NCBI GenBank assembly: GCA_009823395.1
Contig: CM020502.1
Span: 19,500,444-19,564,443, forward strand
Source of the DNA: Thamnaconus septentrionalis
Lineage: Eukaryota > Chordata > Actinopteri > Tetraodontiformes > Monacanthidae
Reading direction: 5' to 3'
Length of the DNA: 64,000 nt
The notes under the pieces were generated by a model that saw only the letters and a program-made list of their open reading frames with translations, searched no databases and was not told where the DNA came from. The stretch's first letter is position 1. Every line of letters starts with the position of its first letter. Positions 10,766 to 22,726 of the stretch are shown one piece after another. Both the position numbers and the translations under genes were made by a program.

Positions 10766-13700
10766 CCTAAAAAGTGGTTCGTGCATGTAGTTTCATTAAT
10801 GAGAAACTCTCTACCAACAGCTAGTTTCTCCACTCACCGTCACCACAAAGAAAGGCTTCTGAAGGGAGACAAACATCGGTGGCGGTCTTGCCTTCATCTT
10901 GCCACTAAAGATTCTTGACAAGACGCCCCCTAACCAGCTGTACGCATGGAATACTCAAGCACTCGGCATGAAAGTCACTTTGAATTATGGTCATCGTGTC
11001 GTCACGTGAACACAGGTCAGCGGTGGATCCCAGGGTAGAAACACATCGCCTCAGCCTTTCTTCCTGGGAGACGACTGAAACCCCTGAATGCTCCTGATGC
11101 TCAGAGACCTTGGCCAAGCCGGAGTGGTGACCCCCTAAGACACGGGTCAGGTTAAGGTCCGCCTCCACAGAGGCATGCTTCCTCTGGAGGCATGACAGAT
11201 TGTCAGGGGTGATCTTTCAGGACAGCTTTAAGGGCAAGACGCAATTTTTATCATGGTCAGATATAAGGTTATGAAAATTGGTTTGTGAAGCTCTTGTGGC
11301 GTTTTTTCATCTGGGGCGGAGTGTCACAACACGTGCCCGCAGGCCTCGCTATCCTCTTGTTTACAAAGCTGAACTGCTCACGCGTGAATGCTAGTGGATT
11401 TAAATCTCTTCCTCCTGCCGCTCATTGGAACAGCTGTCCTTCCAATATTATAAAAAGCGAAAAGTAACCAGCTGAACTGCAGACAAGTGCAGCAATGGAA
11501 ACACTTACAAATAGCATGAAACACGCTCTAAATGACTGCTAACGTTAGCTAAAATATATGCTGGATATAACCCTAAATCCAGAGAGCCTATTGTAATGAC
11601 ATGTTTCCAAGGAGACTACTTTCAGTAACGAATCTGCATCCGATACAGAACTCTGCAAAAATGCAGTTGTTTAGTTTGATAGCGTTCAACGTTAGCATTT
11701 TAAGTATTGCCACTTCAACAACAAAATTCATTTTTAAAAACAAACAAAAATGACTCTCCGTTATTGGCTCTGCGTGAGCCTGCATTTTCAGAACTTAGCA
11801 AAGAGACTGAACTCAAGGCGGCGCCTCTGTGGTTTGATGATATAACAGCATAATTGCAGAGGAAATTGCTCTGTTTATTTCATTTTGTCTGTAGTACCCC
11901 GCCGTTATTAGCCAAGACCGCTTTCCCATAAACCATTACCATCGTGAATGGAATGATTATCAGCGCTGCATGGAATATAAGCCATTGTGCTGTATAAATT
12001 GGCAGGATGGGTCAGAAGGACATGACCTAATATTTGTTTGTTTGTTTTTTTACATTTTTGTTTTTACATTTGTCGAGGCTGACCCTAACCCTACCCTTAA
12101 GCAAGTTAAAATGAGCAACAATAAAGTTTGCAAAAAGCCAGAAAAACAAGGCAACAATGCTTGAAGTTCTACTACATGTTGTTTTGAATTTTATTAAAGA
12201 CTCAAACAAAGATATCACAACTCAATAACAGCGTAAGTCTTCTGCTTCTATTCGTTTGGTCGTTCTGTCAGATTTAATTCAGCAAACCTGTCTCCATAAA
12301 TAATTTTTGTTTGTTTGCTCTGATTCGCAACAGTCTTAATTCCCCTCAAGCGAGAAACTTTATGAAGAAATTACCTCCCAAATTACGTTAGAAATTACGC
12401 CGTTTCCATAAAATTTCTAATGCAGATTTCTAATTTGCAGTAATTTGTTTTGTGCACTAAAAGCTTTAGTAGGAATGCGCATGCTTCGCACAGCTGGGCA
12501 AAATCTTTGTTCCCTCCATTCATTTAGTTTGTAAACTGGAGTTTTTTGTATAGTGCTAGAGGGAGGTAGAGAAAAGCCTGTGGCGCTAGTTATCCTCTCA
12601 TGAAAGGGAAATGTCGTCCATTTTCCGCTAATAGCTCAACAATGCAGCATCCACACCGCAGGCACCATTGCTTACAGGCTTTAAGTAACCGTACATTTAT
12701 GTCATTATTAAAGGCAACTACCTTTCTCCTCAAGGGATACTGTTTGGAATTGGGGTAATCATGTTTGGAGCGGCCGAAAAACAATCTTAGCTGGGACCTT
12801 TCCAAGACGGATCGACAAGATTTCACACTTGAAATCTCAGCAGCCCCACTGCATTGCCAGCTCATTGTGCATTTCAATTCACAGAGGGAAAGCAGACAAA
12901 ATTCTAATGAATATTAATCTTGCAGTTTAGAAAATAAGAACTTAGCGCACTCGGCATAATCAAGTCCAACAATCCGCAGCCGTGTCCCTTACTCTCCTCT
13001 TTGCAATCACCTCGGCTTGCCTTATAGGAGGCGTAAAGGGCAGCCAGTCAGTCCTCTGAGCTCTGCATGCAGCCTGGCTAATGAAGTCAGGGGGGAGGGA
13101 AGGAAGCTAGAGTGTGCATGTTAGCATGTGCGTTAGATCCTTAGCATGAAAGGGGAGGTATGGTAGCTCTCCAGCACTGAACATCCCTGCAATCACGCCG
13201 CCGCACTCTCCTGATAACCTTGTTAGCGTCATAGCTTGTTTTTTTCCCTCCCTCCTTTTACCCCACCTCCGCTATTCATTGCATATCAATTGGAATATTA
13301 TTTTTTCAGCCACTGGATTCTTCCCTGTCAATGCTCACGTCCCTTCAGATTCCAGTATGTCCCTCACTCCGGCCATATCAAAGAGCTTCATCAGAACATG
13401 TCTCATTCTGGAGGGACTAATTTAATCACTCCTGCTGAGCTTCACGGAGGGCCAATGATAAAGTTGTCTCCCTTCCCTTTGATGCTCAACTCCTCAAGGA
13501 GCTCTCTCCTAAATTAGAAGCCCGTCGTCGAACCTTCCAAAATAAATCTTGTCCCGTTTGATGCTTTTGTCTCGCTGTCTGTCAGTTCTATGTCTGATGA
13601 AGCGAGGTTTGTTTTTTCCGGGCTGGCCGCTCCATTTTTAGTCGTGCCGGGGCTTTTAACTTGTGGCACAGGTCCTTTCCTATTGAATCAGAGTAGAGCA

Positions 13701-16700
13701 GCAGCCAGAGCTAACAGGATCCAGTCATTTTCCAAATATAATATCAATAATTTATTTTCACCCCAGCTTTTGCACGTCGCCTCACCTTACTATTTGGCTG
13801 GGACAGACGATTAGCTCAGCCATTACCGACACAAAAGGGGCCATTTGGCATCTGTGGCTAATGTGTTAATTTGTCCTCTTAGCGTGTTTCGCCCGGAGGG
13901 GTTAGGTCGTACACAAAATGTTGGTGATATTTGCTGGAGTGACACAAAGCCCCCCAGATTACAGTCTCGTGTGTGTTTAAACTCTCGACTGTGATCAGTA
14001 TGTAAAGTTAGCGGTACCCAGTCTCTTCTTTTTCTAGTGCAGTTTTTGTGTTTTTCAACCGTTGAACCTTGTGGCTGGTTGTCTCAGGTTCAATCCCGAG
14101 CTCGCTTACACCAAAACCATAAGCCTGTAGGAAGTGCTCCATCGTTGTCCTCCTTGTTTCGGCAAATGCAAGGGTTGTGGCAAGAAGGCCCATCTAATGC
14201 AAAAGCCTTTGTTAACCTTATTATGCGACTGACTATGCACCCTTGAAGGGAACAGGTGACAGGATTTGCTTTTGTTGGGTGTTGAGATTGGAAGTTCGAC
14301 ATTAAGCGTGCAAAACATGTATATCTTGGTCTGTTACAAAGTTGGGATGCAATGGCATCAGGAATATCACAGCACGATAACACCTCAGTATCAAGACCAA
14401 GGTGGTATTTATTGCGGCATTAATAAAGAAACTAGTCAAATAAAGGAAAACAATGTCACTGCGTCACATCATGAATGTGCCAGTGTCTGCAGCCTGTATT
14501 TCTTGTCTGTTCATCACCTTTTTCCTCCACTTTTATGTCTCAGCACGGAACTAAAAACACTTCCACGCATCAGATTTGAAGATAGCTGCAGCGTTGCACA
14601 CTTTTGCGACCTTTTTGTCACTCGGATATCCTTGGCCAGCTGAGGCTTCTGACTCTTTCTGTCAGAAGTCTCTCTAAAACAGTGTGCGCGCATGGGTTGA
14701 TGATAAAGTGAAGTTCCCACTCCCTGTTGCTCTGCTTTGCCAGAGCAATGTACTTTTGTCAACACACTACTAAAACAAAACAAAAAAATCATCCCTATTG
14801 GTTCTCATGTCAAGCAAAGAGACTCACACCTGCAGAAAGGCGCTGGATTGAGAGGCTTTATTGTCCTAACAGACAAAGCAGAGTGGCGATGAGAGAGATT
14901 TATACTCTTGAGTGCCCGGCTGGTGCTCTTTTTGCCTTACCTCGCACGGTCTGACATTTTCTATTGCCAGCTCAGCCTCGGTACAAAGAGAACAGTGGAT
15001 ACAAGGTTTACTTTTTTCCCTCTCTCCTTTTGCTCCCTTTGACAAGTCAGCAGTATTGTCACAGAGAAAGGATAGAATGTTCCAGCTGAAAAATTATCAC
15101 CACCTTTTTTCATAGTGTGACACCATCAATTAAGCGCTACCCCTCCACCCTCTAAAGCAAGCATCTCACATGGCTCTCAGAAAAAAAGAGGCAGGGGTGG
15201 GGGTGTAGCGAAACAGAGAGCCAATCAGAAATAGAAAAATCGATGTGGCGCCGGCTGGCTTGGATGCATTTACAAGCGCTCTTAATGACTGCAGACTCAT
15301 TTCTTCAGCCGCTGCTGCAATCACAAAGCAACATTTTCATTTTTTTTTTATGTGCCGCTCCGAGCCAAAAGAGCAGCGTTATTCTGTGTAGCCTGCGCAA
15401 TTGAATGTACCGTCGGCACTCAGAGAAGCACGGCGTGACTCCTGTAATTTGTGCTGCCGTAACACTTATTCCGTCTCCTTTGATGTTTATCCGCCGACAC
15501 CATCATCTCAATCAGATATTCTCCCCCATCTGATTTTTCTTTATGGTTTCCACTGATACGTCAATGTGATGATATGAAGCAGAAAATGCGAGAGGATGCC
15601 TTTTGCCGCTTTGGTTCGTACACCCTGGCTCCCCTGCTTTTTCTTGCTGAACTCCAATATTTTAGGTACAGTTTTACACAATTCTAACCCTTAACTTCCT
15701 CTAAAAGAATACATTTGCATGCGCACATTGTTAGTTGTGCAAAGTGATGGGAGCTACTTGTGTTGCTTTCATATCAACAGAAGACAGCCTAAAGATGCGG
15801 TGAGAACTGGTGACATCACTGTCTTAGACACAGCAATGATTTGGACTTGGTGACGCAATTACAATCTTCTTTTTTTTTTAGATCATCATCTATAAACAGG
15901 CATGGATCAATACAAGGCTTCAGCACACGATTCAATTTTTGTTACACAAAGTGAGTCATTGAAAATATTCAGAAAAATAGTCCCAAAACGCACGCACACA
16001 GCAAAGGTTCTAACAAGTGACAAGATGATAGCCTTCATTCAAAAATAAGCTACGTTATTTTTGTATGCCTTCATGCATCAGTTGCCTACCGAGCTTTCCG
16101 CGCCGAGAATCAAAATGTGTAACGCGATAATTATTCAGCACGAAAACAGCGAGCAAGCGTTCATTTTCTCATCACAACAGATTCTCTTGTCAGCCAGGTG
16201 TAGTAATGAGTCACAGTCTGAACGGCCATAATTGGCAGCCTCAAGTGTGAACCTCACACTCACACTCACACGGATACGAGAAGGGTTTTCCGACCTGAAC
16301 CTGGGACCAGACGCTGTACTCCAATGCATTGTGGGATATCTCTACATGGCTCAGGACGGTACAGCCTACAAGCTCAAAATCAGGCTGATCGCACAACTCA
16401 CGTCAAGTCTGACAGCTCAAGTCGTTATCTGTGGCCTTGCCCACAATCTGCTACCTTGTCTCTTGTTACACCCTCATTTTTCATCCATGTCAACGACAAA
16501 ACAGTTATATTTCTCATCACACTTATGAGCCCTTCAGCTTTAAATAACAAAAAGGTGTAAGGTCGATTTCTCCGAGCTTTCACACGGCTATTAAATGCGT
16601 CAGTCAATGACAACACAATGGCAACAATGGTGATTCCACTCATCAGGTGTGTCTCTCACCATCACGTCTTGTTTGACAAGGTGCAGTTACAGCACAATGA

Positions 16701-17230
16701 CAATAAAATGAAGGACAACACGCGGCGCAGCATCATCGAGCAGCTCTTTGGTTATCAGGATATCGAGTCGCTGAGGGAGTCAAATACTACTATTGCACGC
16801 CGCTCATTACTTCCCCAAAATTGTGTTGGACTAGCTGCTGCACTGTCGTCATTTTGGGTTTTTTTACAACCCCCACAGCTTTGAGCGCGATGATTTTTAA
16901 TGACGTGTGTCTGGGGCGAGATGGAGGAGTTGCGGGGCGAGCTCATCATCACTGAGTGACGCCAAAGTCATCATTTCCTGATTGAACCGTCTGCTTCAGA
17001 TCGCTGAAGGATGTGGTCGGCAGCCGCGGCGTGATGTGGGCCGCTGTGATCGCTAAAAATCTGAGCCGAGTTTCCACTTAAGTCGCCCGCGGCTGAACCT
17101 CAGAGGGCCTTGATTGAAAACAAACGGGAAGCACTGCGCGTCCTCTTTGAGGAGGACGGAGATGGTGAGTTTCAGGCATACCACTCCAATTTCAACAATC
17201 ATTCTTTTTGAATTGATATGATATGAAGAT
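10766..17230. other. Non-genic intronic DNA
   Basis: No exon, RNA gene or full repeat is recognised. A short telomere-like CCCTAACCCTA run occurs at about 12083. There are moderately GC-rich patches (for example 12950-13200 and 15120-15550) that could be conserved non-coding elements, but nothing in the sequence alone proves it. Confidence 0.35.
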
Positions 17231-17613
17231 GTGCGACACGGTGGCGCAGTGGTTAGCGCTGCCACCTCACAGCAAGAAGGTCGTGGGTTCGATTCCGGGG
17301 CCCATGCCTGGGACCTTTCTGTGTGGAGTTTGCATGTTCTCCCCGTGTCTGCATGGGTTCTCTGCGGGTTCTCCGGCTTCCTCCCACAGTCCAAAAACAT
17401 GCATGTGAGGTCAATTGAACATTCTAAATTGTCCGTAGGTGTGCATGTCAGTGTGAATGGTTGTTTGTTTCTATGTGGCCCTGCGATGAACTGGTGACTT
17501 GTCCAGGGTGTCACCCTGCCTTCGCCCTAAGACAGCTGAGATTGGCTCCAGCAGACCCCTGTGACCCTGAATAGGAATAAGCGGGTATAGAAGATGGATG
17601 GATGAATGAATGA
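17231..17613 (+). repeat. Full-length tRNA-derived SINE with 13-bp target duplication
   Basis: The head contains pol III promoter-like boxes: A-box region TGGCGCAGTGGTTAGCG and B-box GGTTCGATTCC. It is followed by an unrelated body and an L2-like tail ending AAGCGGGTATAGAAGATGGA and GATG/GAATG units. The flanking sequence ATGATATGAAGAT occurs at 17218-17230 and again at 17614-17626, a perfect target-site duplication. Intact boxes and a perfect duplication indicate a young, LINE-mobilised insertion. Confidence 0.93.
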
Positions 17614-18499
17614 ATGATATGAAGATATGAGTGAATTGTGAGTTCAGTAAAAGATTGAAAGTTTTTTCTGTTTCTACCACTCTCAGCTTCATTTCAGTGT
17701 GAACCCCAATATGCCCACATAGCACAGTCAACAATCCTAAAAGGTTGCTGGAGTTGAAGCATCGACACGCGGCAAGCAATCCTTTGGCTGCATCACTGGA
17801 ATCCCTAATTGGTGTCAGTTGATTGGCTTACCTGCTGATCAGTATCGGGAATGGCAGATGCTGCTTCCTGTTATCGTGACCAGTTGCTGGCGCCCAAAAA
17901 TCCTGATTTGAGTGTCTGAGTTTTTGGCCTCTTGTCAGTGCAGTGCAATTTTTTGGATGGCTCTTTGGCAACAGAGTGCTGGTTTTTATCTATTTTAGAT
18001 ATTTCATCTCTACCAGCAAGAGAAAGTGGGTTCCTTGTAAATGTGGACAGGACGCCACCCTCCGACTCCACGGCTCATTCCACCAATGTTTCCTGTCCTC
18101 ACCTCACCTCACCCCCCCGCGGTCCCTTATGCCTCTGTTCTCCACCTTGTATTTCCGGTTCTAAAGTTTGAAAAAGCATTCAGCATCATTTCAAAGCACT
18201 GTCTAGTTTTTGTTTTTTTTGTTGTTTTTTTTACATTTCAAAGCACCCCTCTGAAGTGGAAACCTGCTGTGTTGTGCATGCATCAGCCGTTTGATTTGAT
18301 CAAATATTCTGGTGAACAGAGTGGAGGAAGTTACGCCAGACAAGCAAAGGCAAAATGAGAGTTAGATTACAGCTGTGACAACGGGAAGAGGGACCTAAAT
18401 CCTCTTTTATGTAAGTATATTAGAGAGCAATGTCCTTTGCCTTATATTAATGTGATGACTTTTGGGCAGGAGAGCCCTTCAGCTCCGCCCTCACACACA

Positions 18500-18900
18500 C
18501 AGACACACAACCACATGCATTTGTAAAGCAATCTTTGTGGGGACTTATCTCCGACTTTCATTCAGTTCCCCTACTTTAGAATAGGGTATCCCAAACCCAT
18601 TCAAAGTTTAACCAGAACCACTGTATGCCTAACCTAACCCTAACATCCAACTGACCATAGTTCATGCCCTACCTCAAAACTTTACCTTGCTTTTTCATGT
18701 TTTGATAAAGTTTTGAATCTTAATTATGTATGTTTAAAAAAGTACGTACTCAGACGCCTTATTTAGTAGAACACAACCCATTTCTAAGACATTATACACA
18801 GCTTAATTTCACACTTCACCCCTAAACATGCGTTTGTGAGGACTGTCCATAATGTCATTTTCTCTTTGGTTTAAAACATACACCAACCCTCACAAGAGTC
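18500..18900. repeat. Possible fish MITE-like repeat (TTGTGGGGAC family)
   Basis: The segment starts near TCTTTGTGGGGACTTATCTC and ends near CAACCCTCACAAGAGTC, giving roughly inverted GTGAGG/GTGGGG-type ends. An internal telomere-like CCTAACCTAACCCTAAC stretch lies at about 18630. This arrangement is common in teleost dispersed repeats, but the family name and the ends are uncertain. Confidence 0.4.
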
Positions 18901-18917
18901 TCATTACAAAAACAGAC

Positions 18918-18938
18918 ACACACACACACACACACACA
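18918..18938 (+). repeat. Short (CA)n run
   Basis: About ten CA units, followed by a TATA/TATG-rich patch at 19110-19180. Confidence 0.85.
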
Positions 18939-19732
18939 AAAATACACATGTGCGCGCATGCAGAGGGATAGACTTCAGAGGCCCAATCAGTGTAATCGCT
19001 CAGTGTAACACACCAAAGGGATTTGTGGTTCTTCTCAGGGCAGTTTGTTATGTAAAGATCACAGGTTGTGAAGCCAAAAAGCATTGTAATAAGTATTGCT
19101 AAAAAAGGAATACATATATATGTATATACAGTAAATATGTATGTATATGTATAGACGTATATACAGTATGTACATATATTTGCTAACACTGATGCTGCCA
19201 AAACGCTGTTTGTGCAGACCCAGTTATACATTTGTGAGGGTGCCCATTCACAGCGTGTTGGAAGCGAGGAGCCCACTAGGGTATGTGGCTGTTTTTGCAC
19301 TTGGGTGTGTTTTTCATGGACTGATGAGAGGATGTCATGCAGCACAGGGTGGCGGGGGAGGACTAGAGGAAACTGGGGAGCCACGCTGGGGAAATAAAGG
19401 ACAGGGGAAAATGGAGGAGAACAGCCAGGCACAAGAGAAAGTGACAGCAGCGACCTTGTCGTCGCTGTGTCTGCATGTGGTGGCAGGCAGCTGTGAAGAC
19501 TGATGGAAAGCTAGTGGGACTGGACTCTTCCAGGTGCTCCATGGTCAGTGGCTCCTTCACTTTATTATTGTAGCTCGACACTGCAATCGATACTTCTATT
19601 CTTTGACAATACAGCGTAATATAGGCCACAGAGTTTGGGCTATGTGATGAAATATTGGACTAAAGTTCTTGTACTTTTGACAAGAAGAGAGCACCATCCC
19701 AGTCAACCTAAGTTAATTTATTTGAGATTTAT

Positions 19733-19770
19733 TTGTACCTGGTCACTCTTCTCAACTTGACCGGGTACAA
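19733..19770. repeat. Inverted repeat, 13-bp arms, one mismatch
   Basis: TTGTACCTGGTCA (19733-19745) is separated by 12 nt from TGACCGGGTACAA (19758-19770). The stem is intact except for one base. No transposon or terminator context is apparent. Confidence 0.7.
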
Positions 19771-22662
19771 ATTCAAGGTGTTCTGCAGTTTTTCAACAGT
19801 TTGTCTAATTCTTCTCCCCCATAGTCTTCTTCTGTGATTTGAAATAGCAGTTTACAAGAGTCATTAGATAGGCTTTTGTCAGAAAGCCATTACGTTGCAC
19901 TTTTGCAAGATGGATGTGCTAGCTTTCAGACTTGAAATCTCCATTTATCCACCCCACTCTATTATCTCTGTTTTTCTGGCCTAGTGGTCTTAGTATTAAT
20001 AACCGGTTTACATCATCCACTAAAGCCAGAAAGACAGATTTTTTTTTCCTTCCGCTATTCCCTAGGACAGTAAAGGCAATATCTGACGGGAACAACCACC
20101 CTAAATGCTTTATGAAGCTGTTGTTTTTTTCTATCAGTGACTCCTCATCTCAGTTGCCTCAGGTCACAAGGGGGAGGAAGTTGATGCTGGGAGAATAATT
20201 ACCATCTTAATCTTGGCAAGTGTGGCAGGATGTGTGTGCCTGCAATACCGCCACATGGCTTGGACTGTGTGTGTGTTTGTGTGTGTGTGTGTGCTAAAAT
20301 ACTGTTTTCTGCCTCGAAAGCTCCCCCCTACACACACCCGTCACCCTGGAGGCCTTTATCAAGTAGGGGATGTCCCGTTTTTAGGAGCCCTTGGAGAGCT
20401 CTGAAAAAACCAGCACAGGAACTCTTTAAGCTCTCGGTACTTGTGGGACATTCAACCTTCAGGTGCAACGTGATACTGTTAGCAGGTTGAAATGAGAGAC
20501 GTTTGATTCAGTGTCCCATTAACCTGCCCTTACAATATCATTTACACTGGAGATAACTAAAACAAACCAAAGCCTTTTAATCTGCCTGTGCAGAGGAAAA
20601 GAAACATTATAGGAATAAAGGAATTTAGCATTTGCTGGTTTCTTGCATTGCCTTTTCATGTAAGTGCACCTAAATTAGGCTAAATGTGCCAAAACCTTGA
20701 AGCTAGTCTACAGGAGTCAGCGAACACTCTCACCTTCCGTCCCCGCTCTTATTTCCTGGCCTTTTGGCCAGCCGGCTAAAACTAGGACACCGTGACGGCG
20801 CCCATGAATCCCAGCACAACATGACACATTTGAAGGCGTTTTTCGCACAGTTTAGCGACAAGGAGAAAGGCCAGAGGGCCACGTTCTGGCAGTCCTTTCG
20901 CCAGCTTGTGTTGGCAGGAGCAGGACGGAAAGATCTAGAGCAGCGATACCAGGGGAACGCGGGCAGCAGGCGAAGCAGACCCAGAGGCGTTTAGCGGCGA
21001 TCAAGGGCTGTTTAAGAGCGACAAACTGACATTGGAGATGGCGTGTAGGAGAGGGGGAGATGGATCGGTGGAAGGGAAAAGGAAGGGGGCCAAATGAGAG
21101 TCTACGGAAGAGGGGTGTTGTTTGTCAGCGGATCGATTGCGGCTGAGGATGGAGCTATATCAGGATTCTCCTTCACCCTGGGCAGCGCGTTGGATACACC
21201 TGGTGACCGGAGGGCGTATCTGTGGACATGGTGATATTACACAGAGACACACCAGAGACATGTCAGGATTAGAGAAGAGCTTTAAAACTTCATATTTCAA
21301 AGACTTCATGTTAACAGAAGCCTTTCGTATCGTGGTGCCCAATGTTTGGAACACCAATGGGACCTTAATTAAACACTGTTATTATTGTAAGTTGCAGGTA
21401 AAATGACACAATCTCATGTTATATCTGGCTACTCATTACTAACAGACAAGGTATATGAAAGGCATCATTAGGAGTGTGTCCAATGAAAGCACATTATAAG
21501 TGAACTTTGGACAGGTGGAGAAAAGAAAACAAACTGGTATAGGTTGAATAAACTAGGGCCGTGCACAACAAAAGGTAGTGATGCTCATTGGCAACCCGCT
21601 AGTAATTAGCAAGCGAACATTACTTAACAGTCCAAATGCTTTCAGCTCAAAAAGGTAATTTCTTTGAGTGTGCCACAAGTTCACTCTATTAGTACTTATT
21701 AAAAAAAAAAAATCTTTGCTCATTATGCTCATTAGTTGTTTTCATGAATTGGGTAGACAGGACCTCAAGTGGGCAAATTATGACAGGTCTATTTTAATTA
21801 ATTACTATTTTAATTACTGTCTCTTCCAGCTTTTTGGGAAAATACTCAAAATGCAAACCAAAGAATGCTTTATGAAACTATTCCCATCGTTGTAGGTTAC
21901 TAGATTAACAAAAACAAAGGGCATAAAGCAGTTGACACGAAAGACAAAGTCACAGATCAGACCAACAAACTGCTGGACTGAAGTTTTGAAGAACAAAAAC
22001 AATGAGCAAACCAAGTGGATCATGTTCTCCTGCTCAAATTCTTGCTCTGTCAGTTAGCCCGTGTGCAGGTTGTCAGTGAGAACTACTGCAATAGTCTTCA
22101 GATAATCCAAATCCATCTATGGGATTATGCATTGAACTGAATGTGGGCCAAACTTCAGGGTTAGTACAAAGGCCTATTATTCATCAGTGACTTTGTCATT
22201 ATTTGAATGTTTTGTTTCTTCAGTTCCTATGTTGTCAGCAATGTCTGCCAAAGCCTCCTGAGATTATTTCAGTGAATCCGGTGTCTCAGGTTGTGTCTAA
22301 ATATATCGGGCACTGGAAGAAACGGGCTCCTGTTAATGAGCAGTGGCTAGTTTAGCCGGCAAAGACACAGAGACAATGACAAGCTAACCACCCTCCTCCC
22401 CAACGGGAACAAGGTTGCCGCTGTTATAATAAGCTGTCAGCAGCTCAGCCGGGTGTCTCCAGCATGCTTCGAATATGGCAGACAATATGGATTTTCATGC
22501 AGTATTATGCTCAGGCCTCCAAAAGCTAGAATTGCACCCTTGTTTAAGATCACAACGCTGCCTTGAGCAAAACACTATTGAGACGAAATCAGAAGAAGAG
22601 GTTAAATGATTTTCCAGTCAGGGTTCCCTTTTGTTTCATTTTCATTGTCTTGTTGAATTTCT

Positions 22663-22665
<3 letters not shown>

Positions 22666-22702
<37 letters not shown>

Positions 22703-22726
22703 GTAAATATATATATATATATATAT
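22666..22726 (+). repeat. (CT)n(AT)n microsatellite
   Basis: A CT run is followed by ATGTAAAT and an AT run ending near 22726. Confidence 0.95.

Noticed and set aside
12080..12100. Interstitial telomere-like CCCTAACCCTA
   Set aside because: Only two or three imperfect units; not evidence of a fusion point. The similar run near 18630 lies in a dispersed repeat.
14080..14110. B-box-like GGTTCAATCCC suggesting another SINE or tRNA
   Set aside because: No matching A box at the right distance and no SINE body or tail follows.
17240..17300. Possible tRNA gene (A and B boxes)
   Set aside because: The boxes belong to the SINE head; the sequence does not continue as a complete tRNA cloverleaf and runs into the SINE body.
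17053..17514. 153-codon minus-strand open frame
   Set aside because: Lies across the SINE at 17231-17613, so it is repeat-derived.
18890..19432. 180-codon minus-strand open frame
   Set aside because: Low-complexity ends over CA and TATG repeats, no domain, no splice context or conserved residues visible.
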